Source: Demequina litorisediminis (lineage in GTDB: Bacteria > Actinomycetota > Actinomycetes > Actinomycetales > Demequinaceae). From it: a DNA stretch of 64,000 nt. The DNA is taken from assembly GCF_030161615.1 (NCBI RefSeq), contig NZ_BSUN01000001.1:2170001-2234000 (forward strand), in the 5' to 3' direction. A program made the position numbers and the translations under genes. This document shows positions 8,538-18,659 of this stretch, piece after piece (positions within the stretch are counted from its first letter, which is position 1; each line of letters starts with the position of its first letter). The notes under the pieces were generated by a model that saw only the letters and a program-made list of their open reading frames with translations, was not told the origin of the DNA and did no database searches.

Positions 8538-11085
8538 TCAGCGCGCCTGCTGGGCGCGCAGGGAGCGGCGAATCTCGTCGAGCCCCTCGGTGACCACCTT
8601 GATCAGGGTCGATGGGGCGTCGGCGTTGGCCTCGAGCCACGCCTCGACGCGCGCGTCGAGGCCATCGACGCGGCCCGCCAGCGCCGTGGGGAACACGTAG
8701 TTCGCGGTGCGCAGTGCCATGAACGAGGACATCGACTCGTACATGGGGCGAAGGCTCGCCAGGATGTCGTCGAGCAGCGGCTCCAGGTCTTCGGGACGGT
8801 GGGACCGCCCCAGCCCCAGAGCGGTCGCAAACGCGATCGCGTTCGGCGGCACGGCGCCGTCGGGGTGGGCGATGGAGTCCCACGCGCGACGCTTGGCGTC
8901 TGCCCCCGCGATCGCGGCCCTCGCGCCTGCCGCGCGACGCTGGCCCGCCGTCGAATTGTCCTGCGCGAGGCGATCGTCGATGCCCGCGTCATCGATGCGG
9001 CCCGCCTGTGCGAGAGCGGTGACCAGGTCCCATGCGAGTTCGGAGTCGATCTCGCGGCCGCTGATCGCCGTGGTGCCGTCCAGGAGCCTCGGCCGCGATC
9101 TGCGCCTGCTCGTCGGTGGTCACCAGCGACGCGAAACCCCGCAGCAGGTGCAGTTGGGCATCCGAACCGGGCTTCGCCTCGCCGAGCAGGTTGCCACAGG
9201 CGCTGCGCGGTCTGCCCTGCGAGGCTCCTCCCTGGTGGCCGGGGGAGCGTAGCGGCGGATCGCCGTCGCGATGGTGGTGAGATGGGCACCCAGGACCTCG
9301 GAGTTGGTGATGGTGCCCGCGGCCTCGAGAACCACGCCCACGTAGCGGTGCGCGGGCAGAACGCCGTCGCGGCACGCGTGCCACATCGAGTCCAACACCA
9401 GGTGCTGAGCCATCGGGTCGGCGAGGCTCGGCGATGTGGGCCTCGACGGTGGCGAGGGAGCGCGCGTCGAGGCGCACCTTGGCGTACGTGAGGTCGCCGT
9501 CGTTGACCAGCAAGAGGTCGGGCGCCACCTTGCCGACGGCTTCCGAGATGGGGGTCGACGCACCCGCCACGTCCGCGGCGACCTTCCATGCCCGCGTGAG
9601 GCCGTCGTCGCCCAGGGTGTAGGCGCCGATGACGAGCCGATGCGGGTGGTGGATGGCGCCCTCGGGCACCTCCTCGTCCACGATGAGCGATGTCACGGCC
9701 TCGGCATTGTCCGTGGTGACCTGTGCCGAGAGCGTGGTGACGCCCGGCGTCTCCAGCCATGCCCGCGACCAGCCCGAGAGGTCCCGGCCCGAGGCGGACT
9801 CGAGGCTCCGCGAAGAGGTCCGCCAATGTCGCATTGCCGTGGTGGTGCGCGTGCACGTAGGCGGCCACGCCCGCGAAGAACACCGGCAGGTCGAGCGTCG
9901 CGGCGAGCGACGCAGCGCGGACGCTCCCTTGGCGTACGTGATCATGTCGAACGTGCCGGTGACCGCCTCGACGGTGGGCACGTCTCCCAGCACCGGATGG
10001 GTCGTGGGCAGGCGATCCTGGACGTACCCCACGGACTTGCGGCCGGCGCCGAAACTCACCCAGGCATCGGCGTACTCGGTGACCTGGGTCGCGGCGTGCG
10101 TGGCGACAAAGTCGGCGAACGACTCGTTCAGCCACAGGTCGTCCCACCAGCGCATGGTGACAAGGTCGCCGAACCACATGTGCGCGAGCTCGTGCAGCAC
10201 GGTCACGGTTCGTCCCTCGAGCTCTGACTCCGACACCTCGGTGCGGAAGAGGAGGCGGTCTTCGGAGATGGTGACGCAGCCGGCGTTCTCCATGGCGCCC
10301 CAGTTGTACTGCGGCACGTAGATCTGGTCGTACGAGTCGTAGGGGAACTCCGTGGCGAAGATGCGCTCGAACAGTTCGATGCCTGCCTGCACATCCGCGA
10401 AGAGGCGCGCTGCGGCGAGGTGGTCGCGCACCTCGGAGCGGCCGTAGACGCGTGCCGGGATCGGCCCCTTCGCCGACTGGAGGACCGTCTCCTCGTAGAC
10501 GTACGGCCCCGCGACCACGGCGGCCGCGTAGCACGGCAGCGGCACGGTGGGGGAGAACTCCCAGGTGAGGGCGCCGTCGCCGGCCTGCACCGGCTGCGGC
10601 TGCACCGTGTTGGAGATGACCTGCCACGCCGAGGGGGCGGTCACCGTGAACTGGAAGGTGCCCTTGATGTCGGGCTGGTCGAAGACGGCGAAGGCGGCGC
10701 GGGCATCGTCGGTCGCGAACTGGCTGTAGAGGTACCACTCGTCCGTGACGGGGTCGATGAAGCGGTGGATGCCCTGGCCGGTGGTGCGGTAGTCGCACTC
10801 GGCCTCGACGGTCACCTCGGTGGGCCCGTGCAGGCCGCTCAAGTGGATGCGGTCGTCCACGTGAACGATGGAGGGATCATGCTCCTCGCCGTTGACCGTG
10901 ATGCGGTGGGCGCGTCCCACGAGGTCGAGGAACGTCGAGGACTCGCGCGCTGCGTCGAAGATCACCGTCGACGTCGAACGAAACGTGTCACCTCCGCCCG
11001 TGAAGTTGAAGGTGACGCGGTACTCGGCGGACGAGAGTACGGCGGCCCGCGCCGTCGCCTCGTCCCTCGTAAGGGTGGTGGCCAT
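8538..11085 (-). CDS. pepN: Aminopeptidase N, M1 family (copy 1)
   Basis: Zinc aminopeptidase that removes N-terminal residues from peptides in the cytoplasm. The corrected length is about 847 residues, the usual size of actinobacterial PepN. It has the substrate-anchoring GAMENAG motif, the zinc site [11 protein letters not shown] with the downstream Glu in [10 protein letters not shown], and a C-terminal ERAP1-like helical domain. Frame breaks lie at 9803, 9424, 9222 and 9085 (AGCT expanded), near 9198 (a similar expansion at AGCGCT) and near 9907 (CAGCTC read as CGCTC). ATG 11085 begins MATTLTRDEA, which matches the second copy ([11 protein letters not shown]). It is convergent with the iron operon. 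Confidence 0.92.
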
Positions 11086-11154
11086 GCGTGCCAGTCTTCC
11101 ACGCCGCGCAGGGTCGCGCCGCGCGTGTGCGGCCGATGGATCGGCCCGAAACGC

Positions 11155-11190
11155 GTGATGGGGGCGGCCCGGGTGGGCCGCCCCCATCAC
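11155..11190 (-). terminator. Rho-independent-type hairpin between the two pepN genes
   Basis: Perfect 15-bp inverted repeat (11155-11169 and 11176-11190) with a six-base loop, lying between the stop of copy 2 and the start of copy 1. There is no strong U run, as is common in high-GC actinobacteria. Confidence 0.65.
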
Positions 11191-11210
11191 GCGGTGGGTG
11201 AGACGCGGAC

Positions 11211-13802
11211 TTAGTAGTCGCGCTCCTGGTTCTTGAGGGCGCGACGCACGCCGTCGCGGCCCTCGATGATGAGGCGCTTCAGTGCGTCATGCGCTTCGGC
11301 GTTCTCGGCGAGCCACGCATCGGCCTTGTCCTGGAGGTCAGCGACGCGGCCGGCGAGCTCGGCGGGGTACAGGCCCTCGATCAGGTTGGTGGCCATCTCG
11401 TTGGTCTTGTCCGCATAGATGCGGCGCACCGACGCGAAGTACTCGTCGACGTACGGCTCGAGCAGGGCGGTGTCGTGCACGTGTCCGAACCCGGCGGTCG
11501 CCTCGAACTGCAGGGCGTTCGGGAGGTCCTTCTCGGCGTTGACGAGCGAGTCCCACGCGGCGCGCTTGCCCTCGACCGTGGGGATCGCGGCCGTGGCGTG
11601 TGCGGCGCGGCGCTGGCCCGAGGCCGAGCCGTCCTTGGCGAGCCTGCGGCTCGATCGCCACGTCGCCCGCACGGCCACCGGCGACCAGGCCGATGAGCAG
11701 GTCCCACTGCAGGTCCTTGTCGATCTCGAGACCCTCGAGGTGGAGCTTCTCGTCGATGAGGCCCTGGAGGTTGTCCAGGTGAAGGTCGGACTGGGCGTGG
11801 GCGGCGAAGGCGCGCACGAACTGGAGCGGCTGTCCGAGCCCGGCTCCGCCTCGATGGCGAGCTTCCACAGCCTGTTCCGCGACGTGCTGGGCGGCGTCGC
11901 CCTCGTGCACCGGGTGCACGTACAACGCGAGGGCCGTCGCCAGGCGGCGCAGCAGCACCATGATGGTGGTCGACTCGGACTCGCGGCCGATGTTCTTCAG
12001 CACCAGGTCGATGTACTGGCGGGCGGGCATTTCGCCGTCGCGGGTCATGTCCCACGCTGCCGTCAGCACCATCGAGCGAGCCAGCGGGTCGGCGAAGGCG
12101 CCCACGTGCTCGACCGCGGTCGCGAGCGACTGCTCGTCGAGGCGAACCTTCGCGTAGGCGAGGTCGCCATCGTTGATGAGGAGAAGGGCGGGGCGGTGCT
12201 TACCGACCAGGCTCCGACACGTCGGTGCGCTCACCGCTGACGTCGATCTCCACGTACATCGAGCGCTCGAGGCGGGTCACGCCGGTGTCGTCGACCACCA
12301 CGTCGTAGCCGCCGATGCCGAGGCGGTGAGGGCGCTGCGTGGGCCACTCGGCGGGCACCTCCTGCAGCACCGCGAAGGCCGCGATGTCGTCGTTCGAGTC
12401 CACCTCGATGGCCGGGCGCAGGGTCGTGATGCCTGCCTTCTCCAGCCACACCTGGGACCAGCCGGACAGGTCGCGTCCCGAGGTCTCTTCGAGTTCGACC
12501 AGGAGGTCCTTGAGCGTGGTGTTGGAGTGGTGGTGCTTGCGGAAGTACTCGGCCACTCCGGCGAAGAACTGGTCCTCACCGACCCATGCGGCGAGTTGTC
12601 GGAGCACCGAGGCGCCCTTGGCGTAGGTGATGCCGTCGAAGTTGACCTCGACATCCTCGAGGTCCTTGATGTCCGCCATGATCGGGTGTGTGGACGGCAG
12701 GCTGGTCCTGGCGCGCGGCCCACGTCTTCTCGAGCGCGTTGAACGTGACCCAGTTGTTCTTCCACTTCGTGGTCTCCACGGTGGCGACCGTCGAGGCGTA
12801 CTCGGCGAAGGACTCGTTGAGCCACAGGTCGTTCCACCACTTCATGGTGACAAGGTCGCCGAACCACATGTGGGCGAGCTCGTGCAGCACGGTGACCGTG
12901 CGGCGCTCGACGCGTGCCTGAGCGGGCTTGGAGCGGAACACGTAATCCTCGAGGAAGGTCACGCAACCCGCGTTCTCCATGGCGCCCGCATTGAACTCGG
13001 GGACGAAGATCTGGTCGTACTTCTCGAAGGGGTAGTCGTACTGGAACTTGTCCTCGTAGAACGTGAAGCCCTGCTGGGTGTCGTCGAGGATGACGTCAGC
13101 GTCCAGGTAGGGCGCGAGGGCCTTGCGGCAATACACGTTCGCGCGCAGTTCGCCCTTGCGGGACGTGACGGTGCCCTCGACCTCGTGGTAGGGGCCGGCT
13201 ACGAGCGCCGTGACGTAGCAGGGGAGCGACCGTCTCGGTGAAGTCCCAGCGCAGGCTTGCCGCGCTCGGTGCCCGCGATCTCGATGGTGCCGTCGACGGG
13301 CGTCGAGGTGCCGGGGTTGTTGGACAGCACGTGCCAGTGGTCGGGGGCGGTCACGGTGAAGGTGAACGCCGCCTTGAGATCGGGCTGCTCGAAAACGGCA
13401 TACATGCGGCGCGTGTCGGCGACCTCGAACTGGCTGTAGAGGTACACCTCGCCGTCCTCGGGGTCCACGAAGCGGTGCAGGCCCTCACCGGTGTTCATGT
13501 ACGCGCACTCGGCCTCGACGATGAGCCTCGTTCGACTCGGCGAGGTTCGGCAGCAAGATGCGGCTGTCCACGAAGTGCTCCGCGGGGTCCAGTTCGGTGC
13601 CGTTAAGGACGATCCGGTGGACGGTGGGCGCGATGAGGTCGATGAAGGTCGACTCTCCGGCAGTGGCGGAGAAGCGGGCCGTCGTCGTCGAGTGGAACGT
13701 CTCCTCGGAGGTGGTGAGGTCGAGCTCGACGGTGTACGTCTCGGTGGAGACGATGGCGGCGCGGGCCTCGGCCTCGGCGCGCGTGAGGTTGGTACCAGGC
13801 AT
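11211..13802 (-). CDS. pepN: Aminopeptidase N, M1 family (copy 2)
   Basis: Second M1 zinc aminopeptidase, about 861 residues after correction, with [18 protein letters not shown] and [10 protein letters not shown]. It parallels copy 1 throughout but differs enough to be an old paralogue. Frame breaks lie at 13524, 13253, 12699, 12209, 11869 and 11641 (AGCT expanded), near 11826 (CAGCTC read as CGCTC) and near 13224-13232, where the original sequence is unclear (an extra base or two lost bases). The N-terminal start [13 protein letters not shown] at 13802 lies in the expected place, though its ribosome binding site is weak. A hairpin follows the stop. Which peptides each copy prefers cannot be read from the sequence. 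Confidence 0.9.
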
Positions 13803-13873
13803 GAGGGGATCTTCTCACGGGGGCCATGAATGGTGCGCATCGGAGCGTCGGCTCTCGGCGAACGAGACAGGCG

Positions 13874-14470
13874 TCAGGGAGCGACCGCGGCCACCACGGA
13901 CTGCGCGAGTGCCAGCGCTGACCCGAGCCTGTCGGGGTGACGAGGCGCGATGTAGATGACCTGGTGGACCACGCCATCGATAACCACGGCCACGGCCGCA
14001 AAGTCGTCGTTCTCGCCGCCAAAGGCGAGGTCCGCACCGTTCACATCGAGACGTGAGACGGGCTGGCCCGCTGCGGCGGCATCGGCGCTTGCCTGGAGAA
14101 AGAAGTCATCGATGTCGGTGATGGTCGGGTCGATGAGTACCGAGACCTCGTGTCCGTCGTCGTCGGTCCACCGGCACCCGAGCACTTCGGCAGCATGCGC
14201 GTCGCCGGTGGGGATGGCGACCGGTGCGGGCTGGAGGACCTCGCCCGTGGCGTCCGCGATGACCTCGGGTGTCAGTAGCGAGCACGGCTCGAGATCGACG
14301 GTGGCGGGCTCCACGAAGCCTTCGGGTGGGGCGGTGGTGACGGTCGGAGGCGGCGGAGGGGGCGACGGGATGAACTCACCTGGGCCGTGCAAGCAGCCCG
14401 TCAGGCACAGCGCGGCCACCGCGGGCACGACGATGCCCGCGACGCACACGCGCCACCGAGCCCCTCGCAT
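13874..14470 (-). CDS. Lipoprotein, DUF3558-like
   Basis: Predicted surface lipoprotein of about 198 residues. The signal peptide has a clear lipobox (ALCLTGCLHG), followed by a proline-rich spacer with six consecutive prolines and then a domain beginning DLEPCSLLTPEVIADATG, a pattern typical of the actinobacterial DUF3558 family. The two cysteines near LEPCSLL and EVLGCRW are the usual conserved pair. I chose ATG 14470 over 14494 because GGAGG lies just ahead of it. The function of the family is not established. It lies between the aminopeptidase gene and an MFS exporter with no evident operon partner. Confidence 0.72.
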   Translation of the reverse strand: MRGARWRVCVAGIVVPAVAALCLTGCLHGPGEFIPSPPPPPPTVTTAPPEGFVEPATVDLEPCSLLTPEVIADATGEVLQPAPVAIPTGDAHAAEVLGCRWTDDDGHEVSVLIDPTITDIDDFFLQASADAAAAGQPVSRLDVNGADLAFGGENDDFAAVAVVIDGVVHQVIYIAPRHPDRLGSALALAQSVVAAVAP

Positions 14471-14601
14471 CGGCACCTCCCCTCCGGCCATCATCGGCCG
14501 GTGCCTTCACGCGTCAGGCTAGTTCCGGTTGTCCGTTCTGTCTCGCTTTGGGGCACAGGGCGTGGCGTGTGAGCCTCGTGCGGCTCGCCTAGACTGCGGC
14601 G

Positions 14602-15978
14602 GTGACACCCGACGAGCCGCAGGCCACGGGGTCTCCATCTCCCGCGAGGAAGCGTCGATTGGTTGACCTCGCGCCGTTGAAGCATTCACCCGCGTTTGCG
14701 CGCCTGTGGATCGGCGGCACCGTGTCTGGCATCGGGGCCCAGATGACTGTCGTGGCCGTGGGTCTGCAGATCTACGAGATCACGGACTCGACCTTTGCGG
14801 TGGGCCTGGTGGGTGGCTTTGCGCTGGTGCCGATGATCGTGGCAGGCCTGTGGGGCGGCATGCTGGCCGATGTCTTTGACCGGCGCCGTCTCGCGGTTGC
14901 CTCGTCGTTGGTGGCGTGGGCATCAACCTTTGCTCTCGTGCTGCTCGCCGTATGGGATGCCGCCGCGCACGCTCACGGTGGACACGCGCCGGTGTGGCCG
15001 TTCTACGTCGTCACCACCGTCAACGCCGTCGCCGCCACCATCTCGAGCACGACGCGTGGGTCGGTGGTGGCACGGATCCTGCCGCCTCACCTGGTGTCGA
15101 GGGCGACGGCGCTGAACGGCATTGCGTTTGGGGCTGCGCTGACGCTCGGCCCCGCGGCGGCGGGGATCCTTGCGTCCTCGGCGGGGCTGGCATGGACGTT
15201 CGCGGTCGATGCGGTGCTGTTCACGGCAGGGTTCTTGGGAGTGTGGTCGTTGCCGGCACTGCCGCGACTCGGTGAACAGGCGCAGGCGGGCTGGGGCATG
15301 CTGCGCGAGGGCGCTGCATTCTTAGGGCGCAGCCCCAACATTCGGATGTCGTTCATCGTGGACGTGATTGCGATGACGTTTGGGCGCCCTTACGTGCTTT
15401 TCCCTGCGCTGGGCGCGACGGTGGTCGGTGGTGGGTCGCTGACGGTCGGGGCACTGACGGCGGCGGGTGCTGTGGGCACCATCCTGGTCTCGTTGTTCTC
15501 GGGGCCAGTGGCGCACGTGCACCGGCACGGTGTGGCGATCGCGAGGGCGATCACCGTCTTCGGGTGCTTTGCGGTCGTGTTTGGTGTGGTGGTGCTCGTG
15601 ATGGGACTCGTTGACCACGACGCTGCGCCCGGATGGGCAGGGATCTACTGGCCGGCGATGGTGTTGCTGGGAGTCGCGATGGCGGGTCTCGGCGCGGCCG
15701 ATGAGGTCAGTTCGATCTTCCGCCAGACGATGATCATTCAGGCGTCGCCGGATGAGATGCGCGGTCGCTTGCAGGGCATCTTCGTGGTGGTCGTGACGGG
15801 CGGCCCGCGCATCGGCGACATGTATGCCGGTGTGCTCGCGACGGCGGTGGGTCTGTGGTGCCCGCCGCTGCTTGGCGGATTGGTGATAGTGGTCCTGATC
15901 GCGGTGGTGACTCGTGTGCGCCGTGCCAGTACCGGCGTGAGTTTCCGCGACTACGACGACCGCCACCCGGTGGCGTAG
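14602..15978 (+). CDS. MFS exporter, EntS-like
   Basis: Major facilitator superfamily transporter of 458 residues with about twelve helices. The first transmembrane block reads FARLWIGGTVSGIGAQMTVV, followed by the MFS loop GGMLADVFDRRRLAVAS between helices 2 and 3. The late segment IFRQTMIIQASPDEMRGRLQG is characteristic of the EntS (enterobactin exporter) branch. The GTG at 14602 is the only start giving the full first helix. Siderophore export would fit the iron importer ten kilobases away, but the branch also includes general drug exporters, so the substrate is unknown. The MarR gene immediately downstream on the other strand may regulate it. Confidence 0.82.
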   Translation: MTPDEPQATGSPSPARKRRLVDLAPLKHSPAFARLWIGGTVSGIGAQMTVVAVGLQIYEITDSTFAVGLVGGFALVPMIVAGLWGGMLADVFDRRRLAVASSLVAWASTFALVLLAVWDAAAHAHGGHAPVWPFYVVTTVNAVAATISSTTRGSVVARILPPHLVSRATALNGIAFGAALTLGPAAAGILASSAGLAWTFAVDAVLFTAGFLGVWSLPALPRLGEQAQAGWGMLREGAAFLGRSPNIRMSFIVDVIAMTFGRPYVLFPALGATVVGGGSLTVGALTAAGAVGTILVSLFSGPVAHVHRHGVAIARAITVFGCFAVVFGVVVLVMGLVDHDAAPGWAGIYWPAMVLLGVAMAGLGAADEVSSIFRQTMIIQASPDEMRGRLQGIFVVVVTGGPRIGDMYAGVLATAVGLWCPPLLGGLVIVVLIAVVTRVRRASTGVSFRDYDDRHPVA

Positions 15979-15999
15979 GAGCGCTCGAGTAGCGGAGCG

Positions 16000-16485
16000 C
16001 TACCGCATCGGAACGCGGCGGCGTTCCCACCGCCACAGTGCCATGCCGGAGGCGACGTAGTCGTCGATGCTAGGGGCTTCGTCGGCGCTCCGGGCGGTGG
16101 CGAGCCGCCATCGTTGGTCGTGGCGTGTTGCCGCACCGATGGCCCAGTCGTAGTCGCGGTACCCGCGGTCGGTGGGGACGACGAGTTTGCAGCGCCCGTC
16201 CCTGGGGTGCTGCTCGACGTCGACCAGGCCCTTGCGCGCCATGCGGTCCACCATCTGGGACACGGCTGCGGCGCTCGTCTGGAGCCGTTCGACGAGCGTG
16301 GCGAGCGGCAGCCCGCCGGGTGCCCGCGCGATGTGCTGGAACAGGAACGCCTGGTACAGGGTCATGAACGAGATCGGGTCGGGCGCCACGGCCGCTGCGG
16401 CGTCCCTCATCTGCGTCTGCAGCAGTCGCACGGCCTCAAGAAGTGGCGCGCGGGAGCTCAGGGCGGGGGTGTTCTCGTCGTACAT
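16000..16485 (-). CDS. MarR-family transcriptional regulator
   Basis: Winged-helix DNA-binding protein of 161 residues. The recognition helix region reads LATLVERLQTSAAAVSQMVDRMARKGLV and the wing is EQHPRDGRCKLVVPTDRG, both standard MarR features. The C-terminal tail after residue 135 is unusual in ending with a basic stretch (RWERRRVPMR). It is convergent with the MFS exporter, 21 bp away, and such pairs often form a regulator/transporter module; its ligand is unknown. The upstream region contains the AT-rich tract TTACTTAACGTCTTC, which may hold its own operator. Confidence 0.85.
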   Translation of the reverse strand: MYDENTPALSSRAPLLEAVRLLQTQMRDAAAAVAPDPISFMTLYQAFLFQHIARAPGGLPLATLVERLQTSAAAVSQMVDRMARKGLVDVEQHPRDGRCKLVVPTDRGYRDYDWAIGAATRHDQRWRLATARSADEAPSIDDYVASGMALWRWERRRVPMR

Positions 16486-16582
16486 AGTGAAGACGTTAAG
16501 TAATCGCGACGAGGCAACCGTCCCCCTACCAGGGGAGGTGGAGATGGCCGATGCAGGCGTGAGCCTGGGGACGACGCCGCGG

Positions 16583-17155
16583 CTACGACGCGGACGCAGC
16601 CAGGGATGGGTCCAGCGAGGGAACGAGGCCAGGGAAGTACTCGTCGACAGCCTCGCCCGAGACGGTGAATTGATCGAGCGACAGCACCGAGAACTTCAGG
16701 CCATCGTCTGCGAGGCCGGCGACCAGCGTGACGCTGACCTGGACCGATCCGGACTCGTCCTGGCCGATCGCGAAGGGATCCCTGTCCGCGCCCTGGGTGC
16801 CGTTCATCTGCACTGTCGTCAGGTCAACCAACCCAGCGGCTTCCATCGCGGACTCAAGGCTGGACTGGGCTGGCAGTGGACCCACGAACTTGCCGTCGAC
16901 CTCGAAGGCAAATGTCGGGGCAGCGCCCTCCAAGCCGCCGCCGGTGGCCGGGTCCGCCCGGGCGTCGGCGATGGTGAGGTCCAGGTGGGCCGCGATCGCC
17001 GGCACTACCTGCTCGGCGATCGCCACCACACGTTCCCCCTCGGCGACCATCTCATCGGTGCCCTTGGCGCCCGCCGTGCAGCCGGCCAGGACGACGATCC
17101 CCGCCGCACCGGCGGAAACGACACGCACGGTAGGAGCAAGGCGCGGGGGAGTCAT
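16583..17155 (-). CDS. Hypothetical lipoprotein
   Basis: About 190 residues with a signal peptide ending in a lipobox (VLAGCTAG), so it is likely anchored to the outer face of the membrane. The mature part has no family I recognise. It is acidic and ends in a serine/alanine tail. An intact reading frame, normal codon usage for this genome and ATG 17155 after a GGGGGAG stretch support a real gene. It is flanked by MarR upstream in coordinates and trmL downstream, neither of which suggests a job. Confidence 0.7.
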   Translation of the reverse strand: MTPPRLAPTVRVVSAGAAGIVVLAGCTAGAKGTDEMVAEGERVVAIAEQVVPAIAAHLDLTIADARADPATGGGLEGAAPTFAFEVDGKFVGPLPAQSSLESAMEAAGLVDLTTVQMNGTQGADRDPFAIGQDESGSVQVSVTLVAGLADDGLKFSVLSLDQFTVSGEAVDEYFPGLVPSLDPSLAASAS

Positions 17156-17194
17156 GTGTGGACGTTAGCAAGGCGCGAGTCGGTGCGCGCGGGG

Positions 17195-17665
17195 TCAGTC
17201 GGCCGCGAAGCCCGCCTGACGCCACGCCTCGTAGACGACCAATGCCGACGAGTTCGACAGGTTCAGCGAACGCCGGCCGGGCAGCATCGGAATGCGCACA
17301 CGGTCCGTGACGCGGGGATGAGCCATCGCGTCCTCTGGAAGGCCCGTGGGCTCGGGGCCAAACAGGAGAACGTCGTCCGGCCGGTATGCGATGTCGGAGT
17401 AGACGGTCGTCGCGCTCGCGGTGAAGGCGAACACGCGGGAGTCAGGCATCGACGCCAGGAACGCTTCGAACGAGGGATGCACCGTGACCGTCGCGAGGTC
17501 GTGGTAGTCGAGGCCTGCACGCTTGAGCTTGGGCTCGCTCAGGTCAAACCCGAGCGGCTCAATGAGGTGGAGCGGCGACCCGGTCACGGCCGACTGACGA
17601 ATCGCTGCGCCCGTGTTCTCCGGAATGCGAGGCTCGAAGTACGCGATGTGAGGTGCGGCAGACAT
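17195..17665 (-). CDS. trmL: tRNA (cytidine(34)-2'-O)-methyltransferase
   Basis: SPOUT-class methyltransferase of 156 residues that methylates the ribose of the wobble base in certain leucine tRNAs using S-adenosylmethionine. Visible motifs are IPENTGAAIRQSA near the N-terminus, LLFGPEPTGLPED in the middle and IPMLPGRRSLNLSNSSALV near the C-terminus, the last forming the trefoil knot. The length matches single-domain TrmL. ATG 17665 gives MSAAPHIAYFEPRIPENTG, the standard start. The gene lies 4 bp after the stop of an upstream membrane-protein gene on the same strand and is probably co-transcribed with it. Confidence 0.9.
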   Translation of the reverse strand: MSAAPHIAYFEPRIPENTGAAIRQSAVTGSPLHLIEPLGFDLSEPKLKRAGLDYHDLATVTVHPSFEAFLASMPDSRVFAFTASATTVYSDIAYRPDDVLLFGPEPTGLPEDAMAHPRVTDRVRIPMLPGRRSLNLSNSSALVVYEAWRQAGFAAD

Positions 17666-17669
17666 GCCC

Positions 17670-18587
17670 CTAGTGTCCCGCACGCCGCGCCAAGGTCCGG
17701 CGCACCGCCCACGTCGTGACGCCCACCGCGACAGCGATGAGGACGCGCTGGGGAGCGCCGCCATTGGGTCCGAGTGCCATGCCCAGCACCTGCAGGCCGG
17801 CCGGCACCAGTTCCGCAGGATTCTGGAGGTAGATGCGCGAGCCCACCGCATACGACAGCGCCGTCGCCAGCGCGGGAAGGGCCCACAGCGCCAGCAGCGA
17901 TGTCGCCGCGCCCACGGCACGGCGCACCGTCGCCACCCCGCAGACGCCGAGGGCGACTCCGACGATGACGCTGGGAAGCCATGTCGCGAGTCCGTACAGC
18001 CACGAGGGCGGCGTTCCTGCGATCCCCCACGTCGCCGCGACCAACGCGGAGATCCACATGCCGAGTGCCAATGCTCCCGCCGTCGCGCCGAGCATGACGG
18101 CGGCGGGTCCCCGGCCCGCGAGCCCGCGCTGCACGAGGACCGACGTAGCGACGCTCACGAGCGCAGCGAGAACGAGCCCTGCGAGATACACCGAGGCGCG
18201 CGACGAGTCCTCGAGCCCACCGCCCGTCACGACCGCCGCCTGCGCCACACACACCACCTGGGTCGCGGCGAGTCCAGTGGTGACGAGGTTTCGCCGACCC
18301 GCGCCCCAACGGTCCAACAGCCACCGCTGAGCGGCTCCCGCGACCGCTCCGCCCATGACGAGCATCGCCGCGATGGTTGTCACGTAGTACTGGCTGAACG
18401 GCAACAGGGCGAGCGGCATGGCACCGGGCATCGTCTCGGTGGCCCAGATGTTCTGGAGCGGAAGTGTGATCCCTTCCACCCACCATGGCAGCAGGCCGAT
18501 GCCAGCGGCCACCACCCCGCATAGCACCGAGGCCAGGGCAGAGGTGGCGGCGCTCGGCTCGCTGGGGGAGGAGGCGGGATCGGTCAC
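17670..18587 (-). CDS. Hypothetical polytopic membrane protein
   Basis: About 305 residues with roughly eight hydrophobic helices, beginning after a short Ser/Pro-rich cytosolic tail. Two central helices read YVTTIAAMLVMGGAVAGA and VYLAGLVLAALVSVATSVLV. The C-terminus is basic (RRTLARRAGH). I do not recognise a family. The likely start is GTG 18587. It is directly followed by trmL (4 bp) and divergent from an ABC exporter gene 72 bp away. Confidence 0.7.
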   Translation of the reverse strand: MTDPASSPSEPSAATSALASVLCGVVAAGIGLLPWWVEGITLPLQNIWATETMPGAMPLALLPFSQYYVTTIAAMLVMGGAVAGAAQRWLLDRWGAGRRNLVTTGLAATQVVCVAQAAVVTGGGLEDSSRASVYLAGLVLAALVSVATSVLVQRGLAGRGPAAVMLGATAGALALGMWISALVAATWGIAGTPPSWLYGLATWLPSVIVGVALGVCGVATVRRAVGAATSLLALWALPALATALSYAVGSRIYLQNPAELVPAGLQVLGMALGPNGGAPQRVLIAVAVGVTTWAVRRTLARRAGH

Positions 18588-18659
18588 CTCGGCAGGCTAG
18601 CCGGGTGGCACGCATCGCGCAGGGGAAGGGGTGGGCCGCTGGCGAACTAGGCTCTGCGC